DNA of 64,000 bases from assembly GCA_003439945.1 (NCBI GenBank), contig QVRM01007067.1, positions 62,001 to 126,000 of the forward strand, given 5' to 3'. Positions 10,734 through 18,022 of the stretch are shown piece after piece (position 1 is the stretch's first letter; each line of letters opens with the position of its first letter). The notes beneath the pieces are model-generated. The model did not search any database. It worked only from the letters and a program-made list of their open reading frames with translations, and was not told where the DNA came from. Origin of the DNA: Dermanyssus gallinae (lineage: Eukaryota; Arthropoda; Arachnida; Mesostigmata; Dermanyssidae). A program made the position numbers and the translations under genes.

Positions 10734-10865
10734 ATGGATCGAATTAAGTACACTAAGCCTCAGTTGGATTACCTTGAGCAGCAATTCCAGAAATCAGTGT
10801 ACGTAGATACCAGAACGACCAAACAGCTGGCGGATCGACTCGGTGCGACCGCTAAACAGATCAGG
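10734..10865 (+). CDS. H4: type-A homeobox exon 1 without its own exon 2
   Basis: A complete 132 nt exon 1 (MDRIKYTKPQLDYLEQQF... to Q44-I45-R46) follows a good TATA promoter and has an intact GTGAGT donor. No exon 2 follows: ~70 bases into the intron a minus-strand LINE fragment begins. Either the gene is dead, or this exon splices over H5 exon 1, which has no acceptor, to the H5 acceptor at 12962. That junction would be phase 0 and would make an H5-like protein. Unspliced, the frame continues to a TAA near 10958, giving a truncated homeodomain lacking helix-3 recognition residues. The exon looks identical in copy 2 (29824-29955), which suggests constraint or very recent duplication. Confidence 0.55.
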
Positions 10866-10869
10866 GTGA

Positions 10870-11600
10870 GTACATGCTTAAAGAACATAGCAGATAAACG
10901 TATCTGTTTAGCAATGTGCGATGCAGACCTAGAGCTCGCTTCAGGAATGCAGGCTTAATCCGCTCGAGTTTTTCGAGTTGCGCCGACGAGAGATAATCCC
11001 AGATGACCTGTATTCCGTAGGAGGCGACTGGCGCTACCGTCATGTTGAACAAAGCTAGCGTTGTTCGAAGGGATAGTCTCGAAAAAGTTCGTATACTAAC
11101 ACTTGCAACCAGCGCTCGGCGCGCTCTGTCCGTAATGTTCCACGAAGGACCGACCGTTTGTAGGGAGTATCACCCCTAGATATTTGAAGTTGTTTACATA
11201 TTTCAGGGATGTCCTGTTTATATGCAGAGCATCAGAAGCCGCAAGACGACCGCCGCGTCGGAATTTCATGGCTTCTGTCTTGCCCATATTAATCAATAGG
11301 CCAGCCTCTTCCACATACCCCGACAGCCTTGCCAGCGCCTGCTGAACGTGAAACCGCCTTCTTCCAAAAATCACAAGATCATCGGCATATAGCAGAGTTT
11401 TCACTTGTCCCGACTGGTCTTGAACGCGTCGTGGCAAATCGCTCAGTAATAGGGAGAAGAGTAGCGGGCTTAGATTGTCACCTTGTGCTACACCCGTGGA
11501 CTGGACAGACGGGTGTAGGAGCGCTACTCCGTCGTCTATGCTCACTGAATTTTCCTGCAGTATGGCCTTAATCAGCAGTAGCATGTTTTCAGGACCCCTA
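10870..11600 (-). mobile_element. LINE family 1 RT fragment inserted in the H4 intron/exon-2 region
   Basis: The minus strand encodes reverse transcriptase palm to thumb: GVAQGDNLSPLLFSLLLSDL, then LLYADDLVIFG (catalytic YADD intact), GLLINMGKTEAMKF and FKYLGVILPTNGRSF, and in another frame near 10870-11050 a VAPVASYGIQVIW...LERI segment. No endonuclease or poly-A tail is present, so it is truncated at both ends and frameshifted. Copy 2 (30050-30515) has the same insertion, so it predates the block duplication. Copy 2 additionally lacks the ~170 bases at about 10966-11141. Confidence 0.8.
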
Positions 11601-12145
11601 GTATAGGGAAGATACCATAGTATAGAATGAAAGGGGCACAAAACTGCACGTGCTGGGTATGCAGCAACAAGTGCAACATTCTTCGAGATGGGTAAGCCTC
11701 ACAATGTAGAAAAATAGTATTAGTAGTAGTAACTATACGACCAACACGAGCAATTAATCTCTTTTTATTAAAAGTTAACACACATTATATATAGTTTATC
11801 TCGAAAAAGCATATTTTGTTTGTTACTCGTGATGATTTGTGAAGTAATCACCCGTTTATTACTGTTGCAGTTACTCTTGCTACTACTGTATTGTTTACTG
11901 AACCGGGCGATTTAATTGGGTCATAAAGAACCTAATATCTGCAATTTTCTGTGGCAGGTAGGTAACCGTAGGCGGTAGGCTGTCATCAGCATTGCACTCT
12001 TAACCGGCGAGGGCGGGTGCAGTAACCGCCGGCGGAATACCTGTGGCTTATTGCTGGCGATTGATTGAAGGTTGTTACCGACAGCGCACGGCCGGCACCC
12101 CTGGGCGCTAGTCCTTCCCCCCGTCTTGGCTAGCCGATCCGTCAC
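11601..12145. other. Array spacer upstream of H5
   Basis: No gene. It repeats the modules seen before H4: GGCACAAAACTGCACGTGC, GTTTATCTCGAAAAAGC, GATGATTTGTGAAGTAATC, GGGTCATAAAGAACC and CACCCCTGGGCGCTAG. H4 and H5 thus arose by duplication of one gene-plus-flank unit of about 1.7-2 kb. Confidence 0.5.
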
Positions 12146-12149
12146 AAAA

Positions 12150-12305
12150 CCAATCACAGGTGACCTTTAATTTGATTGGTTTGACCGCGTGGAACAGAAA
12201 TGCCTAGAGAAGATACTGAGAGAGAGTAGAAGAGAGTAGAGAGAGAGAGTGAGGAGAAGCAATCTCTCGATGGCGGCACATGCAAGGTCGAAGGTCTTAT
12301 AAAAA
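12150..12305 (+). promoter_or_regulatory. H5 promoter: CCAAT, inverted CCAAT, GAGA tract, TATA box
   Basis: CCAAT is at 12150-12154, ATTGG at 12175-12179, GA repeats at about 12220-12258 and TATAAAAA at 12298-12305, 78 bases before the ATG. The arrangement is the same as at H4. In copy 2 the matching TATA box is mutated to TATACAAA (31240-31247). Confidence 0.65.
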
Positions 12306-12382
12306 TGGTACCATAAGCGACTGGGAACACAGAGCACTTGCCGGAGTGTGACTTTTATCGTGACGAAACTGCCGACTTGCCA

Positions 12383-12794
12383 ATGGATCGAATTAAGTAC
12401 ACCAAGCCTCAGTTGGATTGCCTTGAGCAGCAATTCCAGAAATCAGTGTACGTAGATACCAGAACGACTAAACAGCTGACGGATCGACTCGGTGCGACCG
12501 CTAAACAGATCAGGGTGAGTACATGCTTAAATAAATCTGCATAGTGGACGGCCAATAATCAGAGTTCGTTTTTTTGTGTTTTCTAGGTGCTCTTTTTTTT
12601 ACAGCTGAAGCCTCTCAGCATTACTTTGGGGGATTACGGGAATCCAGACGGACATGCGCCACCCCAGCCATGGTGACTAGTCTGGGACTCGCAAACCCAG
12701 TAAACCAGCTTCCCCCCACTGCGTAGGCATTGCTTCGAATGAGTTTCTAGGTGCTCTAACTAGCCTTATCTGTCGTTAAGCATTTCGTGTATGT

Positions 12795-12841
<47 letters not shown>

Positions 12842-13493
12842 AACGCTCCTCACAAACCCTTGTGTAGCGAGTTAGTCACAAATCCCTTAATTGAATAAAA
12901 TATATATGTTTACTCTAAATATATATACGTTGTACTAACAACTTCTTTGGAATTTCATGCAGATCTGGTTCCAGAATCGGCGGGCAAGAGCGCGCCGTGA
13001 GTTGCTGAAGTGCGGCATTCGACTGAACGACCGCAGGAACGTTGCCTGTCGTTCAGCCAGCACTCAATCGCCGCCTGGTTCAGTACCGAGCTCCGGTTCG
13101 GGATCACCGGATGCTGTGGACGTACCCCGATGGAACGGTCCATCGGCCGGTTTACCCGTTTCATCGTACCAAACGCCTTCAGCACACACTGATATCGCCG
13201 GCACTGTTTCTGCCCCGTCCTCATCGCTACAGCAGGCTTACAATGCGTACCTCGATACGGCGTTTGGACATGAGCTCTTCCCTGTTCACCGCACAGCTGT
13301 GGAGGAGCACGAAGATCTAAATTCGTTTTTTGAGTCGAATGCAGGTGCTCCCTGTAACTCTATGGACCCGTATTGTCTAGACCCATCTGCTACCGCGAGT
13401 GCTTTTAACCCTGGGCCATTCGTTCAAAGCTGCCTATGTCGAAATGCCGACTCCGATTTTATAAAAGCTACCTTAAATTGGTTTGACAACTAG
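12383..13493 (+). CDS. H5: intact PRD-like homeobox gene, type A
   Basis: Exons 12383-12514 (44 codons) and 12963-13493 (176 codons plus stop) give a 220-residue protein. The homeodomain starts at the N-terminus (MDRIKYTKPQLDCLEQQF...) and has L16, F20, L38, I45, W48, F49, Q50, N51, R52 and R53, followed by a basic ARARREL. It is predicted to be a sequence-specific nuclear DNA-binding protein; partners and targets are unknown. The linker is Ser/Pro/Gly-rich, then comes AVEEHEDLNSFFE and the C-terminal SDFIKATLNWFDN. No paired domain or OAR motif was seen. The intron (GTGAGT...TTCATGCAG) holds a SINE fragment and a (TA)n run. TATA, CCAAT and AATAAA are all in place. This is the best-preserved gene of copy 1; the copy-2 counterpart is broken. 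Confidence 0.85.
12594..12743 (-). mobile_element. SINE-like insertion in the H5 intron with 14 bp target-site duplication
   Basis: It is flanked by TTTCTAGGTGCTCT at 12580-12593 and 12744-12757. It starts with a T run, so the element lies on the minus strand with a short poly-A tail. Its reverse complement shares GGGTTTGCGAGTC.CA.ACTAGTCAC and TGGCGCATGT with the insertion at 15462-15776. The same insertion is present in H5' (31537-31687), so it is older than the block duplication. Confidence 0.75.
12801..12838. repeat. (AT)n microsatellite in the H5 intron
   Basis: About 19 AT dinucleotides; the copy-2 equivalent (31744-31774) is shorter. Confidence 0.9.
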
Positions 13494-13541
13494 GTTTAGG
13501 TTTGCCTCAAATTGACGAGTCATATATGGGTGTATTCTTTG

Positions 13542-13547
13542 AATAAA
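13542..13547 (+). terminator. Polyadenylation signal of H5
   Basis: AATAAA lies 48 bases after the H5 stop in the conserved context GAATAAATGTAACTAAATTC. Confidence 0.65.
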
Positions 13548-13559
13548 TGTAACTAAATT

Positions 13560-14490
13560 CAGAAAGCGATTAGCCTCTTCATTTCTACCAGCGTTTCTAC
13601 CAAAAATCTCCAAAATGGTTTTTAATAGTTTTCAATAATCTAAAAGCCTATTTCCGGTAATAGCTCAACATTCTTTAAGCGTTGACGAAGTAAGCGGTCG
13701 CTGCGTGGGATTTAGTGCATATCTGGGAGCAGAACCGGCAACGACATTGATCGCCAAACTGGTGAAATCCTTGAGTCGAACACACCAATAGTGGTGATAG
13801 CCATGTACAATGTACCTTGTGTACACGTGCCGGCTAGTGCATGCGAAAGCTCTTGTAATATGCTTGATTTAGCTCGGCCAGCTCTGTGACTTCGCTACCT
13901 ACGTTCAATCCGACGATCCGTGTTAGGTACTCAACGAGGATATCAGCCGAATGCCACAACGGTAACCGGCTAGAACAATGCTTTTACCCGGGTAGGGGTT
14001 GGAGTGCGTCGACAGTTTCTTGAAGAGTGTTGTCACCTTATTCGTGCTGATGCTGCACGTGCGATGCGTCCTCCTTTTTCCTACGGATTCTTGCATCGTG
14101 CAGCCCGCCACGTGCATGTCGTATGCACGTTCAGTGACCGGACGTGACGGTTGACGACGACAATGCTTGCTGAATTGGCTTGTTGTTACTTGTGGTGTTT
14201 TAACTGGCTTTCAAGATGTTAACATCGCTGACGTTCTCTGCCCATTGATTGATGTGTTCTCTCAGTAATTAGATTTCTTCGGTTTAGAGTGAGAAAGCAG
14301 CTCCAAAAAACACTGTACATGGATACTAGAACGCCGGAAAAGATGGTGAATTGACTCTGCATGACAACAGGTGAAAACAAATAGAATGTAGAGAACAATG
14401 TTCAAATTCAATCCAAATGCACTTTTAATTTGTCAAAGGGCGGACATTAGTTACATTTTACAAACCGTTAGCTTAAGAATAGGTCTTCGT
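13560..14490. other. Spacer between A and B genes, copy 1
   Basis: No gene. The segment 13735-14110 matches 33785-34150 in copy 2 and includes the GATATCAGCC...TTTTACCCGGGT and CACGTGCGATGCGTCC module that also opens other array units. Thus A and B subfamilies share the same 5' spacer ancestry. Confidence 0.5.
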
Positions 14491-14497
14491 CGTATGC

Positions 14498-15237
14498 CGT
14501 TCCGAGGATCATAGACATTCTTGCGGATCGGCTCAGCATTACCGCCAAACAAGTTAGGGTAAGCAAATGTAAAAGTTGCCCGTAGATACGTTGCACTGTG
14601 CACTACGAAAGTACATACCGTATTTTGTTAGGCAATACTTTGTCTTCATTTAGTCTGTTTCACAGGTGGTTGAGTCACTCAAGTTGAGCTCACAAGTTGA
14701 GTTTACTGTAAGTCATGCGTAGCTCCCTAACATTGTTTTTGTATGTATGCCGTAAAGAGTTAATTCTAGAATCGACGGAAAAAATGCGCCGGAGTGGCCA
14801 CCTGCAAGGCAGTTTGAACACACGTTTAAATACGCCCTGGCCTTACATCAGGAGCCAAGAGTTCTCCTAAGTGAGGTCCACTTCCAGTAAAACGTTGCTG
14901 ACTGCGGCGTCCTCGGCCCAGTCGAAAGGCCAATCTGAGAGCAGATCATCCAGATGTTCTCAAACGTATGATTTACCTCGGAACAACAGCATCCAACTAA
15001 GAGGACCCCTTTCGACGTACGTGAGATCTGCGGAAGCCCTACCGGTCTCGACCCAGCCTTTATTGTACAACACGCGATGTTTCGCGAGAACTTCGTGGCT
15101 GTGTTGAGCATGGTCGTTAGAGGGCATGAGCATCCCGTCGAGGGAAATTCACCAGGCTTCAGTAGCATCCCCAAGGAAAACAATAGGAATGCCACCTCCG
15201 AGTACTTGCAATCACCACTCGAAGACATACAGGCCTA
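14498..15237 (+). pseudogene. B0: type-B homeobox pseudogene
   Basis: Only the 3' part of exon 1 remains (about 14498-14558, encoding DILADRLSITAKQVR) with a GTAAGC donor. Exon 2 begins at 14758, but the codons for I47-W48-F49-Q50 now read AGT TAA TTC TAG, two stops in the recognition helix. Downstream homology to B2 exon 2 (MRRSGHLQ.., SQEF, then the GHEH-like tail) continues, frameshifted, to about 15237. Copy 2 has the same two stops (34316-34796) but lacks the exon-1 remnant, so the gene was dead before the duplication. Confidence 0.75.
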
Positions 15238-15461
15238 GGCAACTGCCTCTTGGATCCAGGCAACAACATAGAAGAATTTTGGTAATCTGCTAAATATTGT
15301 CCAGCGCCCAATTTGTGTTAATATTGCTCTACACAGTTTGTGTTCTTAAATAAAAATAACTCTCTCTCTCTCTCTAAAATATAAATAACCATATAGTTAT
15401 ATTCTAGAAAAGATAAAATTCTAACACTAGGCGCAACTCAATTAGTTGCAAATAGGCGAAT

Positions 15462-15776
15462 AGAGGGAGGGGGAGGGGTGGGGAGCAGCCAGGCCCTCAT
15501 GGTCTCGACGCACCCTCACAGGACGGATTACAAAATGGCATCCCCCTATCCAACCGCAGGTAGACATGCGGGTTGATAGTCAGTGATAGAGCTGATTGAA
15601 GGAGAACGGCAAAGACGCCTCTCCCACGGTTTCGATGTAATGCCAAAGTAATACCGAGCCTGAAGGGGTGGGGAGGAATCCGGGTTTAGTGGGTTTGCGA
15701 GTCTCACACTAGTCACGCAGGCTGCTAGTGGCGCATGTGCATCATGCATTACCGAAACCTCCCAGAACAAAAAAAA
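15462..15776 (+). mobile_element. SINE-like retroposon unique to copy 1
   Basis: About 315 bp ending in a poly-A run, flanked by AAATAGGCGAAT at 15450-15461 and 15777-15788. Copy 2 has the unoccupied site (AAATAGGCGAATTGG near 35006). Its last ~100 bases match the reverse complement of the insertion in the H5 intron, so they belong to one family. A pol III B-box-like GGTCTCGACGCACC near 15499 is weak, so it may instead be a 5'-truncated LINE. Confidence 0.75.
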
Positions 15777-15984
15777 AAATAGGCGAATTGGTAAATATCT
15801 ATCAAAAACCAATATTCGAAAACCAATGATATCGGCGGCTTGAAATAGTCGACAACAGAGTTCCCTTGCCGACCTACTTTTATGTCTAGCACGGACGAAA
15901 CTGAAACGTCTAACTGTAAATTGGCAAAGCTGTTTGTCGACTAATCTTCATTTAGGCACACAAATAACGAATGCTAAGTCAACG

Positions 15985-16474
15985 ATGGATAGGATTATGC
16001 ATATGCAGCTTCAGCTCGAGCTTGAAGAACAGTTTGCAAAAGCACCGTATCCTGATCCGCAGATCACAGATATGCTCAGCGTTACCGTCAAACGAAATAG
16101 GGTAAGTGGATGTAGGAGTTGCCCGTAGATACGTTGCACGGTGTAACATGAAAGTAAATACCGTTAGTTGTAAAATAATACTGTCTTTATTTAATCTGTT
16201 TCATAGGTGGTTGAGTTTAATCTAAGTCATGCATAATGTCGTGAAGATTTGGTTCCAGAACCGACAAGCGAGAGTACGCCGGGAGGGCTACCTGCAAGGC
16301 CGTTTGGACATACGGCCAAAGACGTCCTGGTCTTTGATTCGGACCCAGGAGCTCTCAGAACCGATGTTCTTTTCCAATACAACATCACCGAGCGCAGGGT
16401 ATAACAGCAGAGGCACAACTAAACGATGGCCTAAGGCTTTTTCTGGTAAATATTCTAACTACACTGCTCTCTAG
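15985..16474 (+). CDS. B1: short type-B homeobox gene with defective homeodomain
   Basis: Exons 15985-16101 and 16247-16474 would encode 114 residues (donor GTAAGT; acceptor GTCGTGAAG before ATTTGG). Relative to B2, 12 bases are missing from helix 2 (the A-D-R-L codons after DML), shortening the homeodomain by four residues. Core position 45 is Asn instead of Val/Ile, and R53 has become Gln (WFQNRQ); W48, Q50 and N51 remain. The C-terminal part ends early (YSNYTAL) and lacks the type-B tail motif. The frame is open, but these losses would be expected to impair folding and DNA binding. Its copy-2 counterpart has a nonsense codon in exon 1. It is probably a decaying gene. Confidence 0.5.
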
Positions 16475-16639
16475 TTTAAGCAAAATTTGGAGTACGGCAT
16501 TAAACTAGAACTTATTAAGGCTGAGCAAGCTAGAATTTCACCACCCATGATCCTTGGCTGCTATAAAACAATTGTTTTAATAATGTACTAGAGGTTCAAC
16601 GTATAGGAAAAAGGTGAATAGAAATTTCTCAGCTGTTTT

Positions 16640-16880
16640 GTTATAAGTGGGTTTGATTGAGGTCGCGATTGAAAATCAGCTGCCGTTGACTGTATGAATA
16701 CCTGCCGCCGCTCGGGATCGCCAACCAAGGCCAATCTACGGGGGACTCGCTGGATGGCGCCGCGCGCAGCAGGATGTTTTGAGAAAGGGGGCTCGCTAAC
16801 ATAAGAGTGGGACAGGCCTTCAGAGAGGGCATGTTGCCCTCTAGATAGCGATACCTAGTGTCGCGCCACTTCATATAAAT
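16640..16880 (+). promoter_or_regulatory. B2 upstream region with TATA box
   Basis: A ~250 bp block ending CACTTCATATAAATCTGCACC is strongly conserved between B2 and B2'. TATAAAT lies at 16874-16880, 120 bases before the ATG. Between it and the ATG, CTAACCTTCAACTTCAG (about 16962-16978) looks like a branch point plus 3' splice site, so a short 5' noncoding exon is possible. The CCAAT/GAGA module of the A genes is not seen. Confidence 0.5.
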
Positions 16881-16999
16881 CTGCACCAGAAATCTGTGGC
16901 AACAGAACAGGTTCTGGAGCTTGTCGTCTTATCGTTGCGAAAACTATAATACATAATCGACTAACCTTCAACTTCAGCATAAGGAAAACGGCGTTAAAG

Positions 17000-17925
17000 A
17001 TGGACAGGATCAAGTACACGCATGTTCAGCTCGAGATCCTTGAAGAACAGTTTGCAAAAACGCGGTATGCTGATCCAACGATCACAGATATGCTTGCGGA
17101 TCGGCTCAACGTTACCGCCAAACAAAATAGGGTAAGTAGATGTAGGAATTGGCCGCAGATACGTTGCATTGTGTTCTATTAAAATACATATCGTTTAATC
17201 TTGGGTAATATTTTGTCATAGTTTAGTCTCTTTCACAGGTGGTTGAGTCATTCGTCATTCGTAGCTCCCTAACCGTTGTTTAATATCGTTGTTTTTGCAT
17301 GTATGTCGTGAAGATTTGGTTCCAGAAACGACGAGCAAAAATGCGCCGGAATGACTACCTGCAAGGCCGTTTGGACACGCGGCTAAATACGTTCTGGCCT
17401 TCTATCGGGAGCCAAGAGTTCTTCGAAGCGAGTTCCATTCCCAGTAAAACGTTCCTGACTGCGTCGCCATCGGTCCAGTCGAATGGCCAATCTGAGGGCA
17501 GATCATCCAGATGTTCTCAAACCAATGATTTGCCTGCGGACAACAGCATCGAATTAATAGGACCCCTTTCGGCGTACGTATTCTCTGCGGAAGCCCCGCC
17601 GGCTCCGACCCAGCCTTTATCGTACAACTGGCCTCCACACGCGGTGTTTCGCGAGAACTCCGTGGCTGTGTCGAGCATGGTCGGTAGAGGGCATGAGCAT
17701 TCCGTCGAGGGAAATTCGCCTGGCTTCAGAAGCATCCTCAAGGAAAACTATAGAAAACTCGCCTCCACTGTGTCTCAAATCCCAAGACCGACCCCAAGCG
17801 TAACGGTTGGCGGCAATAGGCAGATGATCCATGCTGGCCCATTTAAAAGTACCACTACCATAAAGGGTTTCCCCATAAGCGATGCAGACTGGCTCGAAGC
17901 CGTTTTTGACTACCTTGGGGTATAG
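17000..17925 (+). CDS. B2: type-B PRD-like homeobox gene, N51 replaced by Lys
   Basis: Exons 17000-17131 and 17314-17925 give 247 residues. The homeodomain is MDRIKYTHVQLEILEEQF..., LADRLNVTAKQNR, then IWFQKRRAKMRR. Two critical positions are altered: residue 45 (core of helix 3) is Asn, and the near-invariant Asn51, which contacts adenine in homeodomain-DNA complexes, is Lys. The frame is otherwise fully open, with a Ser/Pro-rich linker and a C-terminal motif DADWLEAVFDYLGV resembling the type-A tail. TATA is at 16874 and AATAAA at 17988. B2' in copy 2 keeps V45 and N51 but loses this tail. B2 is therefore expressed-looking but perhaps unable to bind DNA normally. Confidence 0.65.
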
Positions 17926-17987
17926 ATGTTGTAGAGTATAGAACACGAATAGATATGTAAATATTTAAATAGAGGCCTAAAACATTA

Positions 17988-17993
17988 AATAAA
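17988..17993 (+). terminator. Polyadenylation signal of B2
   Basis: AATAAA lies 63 bases after the stop, in TTAAATAAAGACAAT, and is conserved at B2' (37460-37465). Confidence 0.6.
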
Positions 17994-18022
17994 GACAATA
18001 CAAATTATCATAATACAATCTT

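Noticed and set aside
11329..11571. Open + strand frame within the LINE at H4 (and its copy at 30245-30487)
   Set aside because: It is antisense to a clear reverse transcriptase with YADD; conservation between copies reflects recent duplication, not coding.
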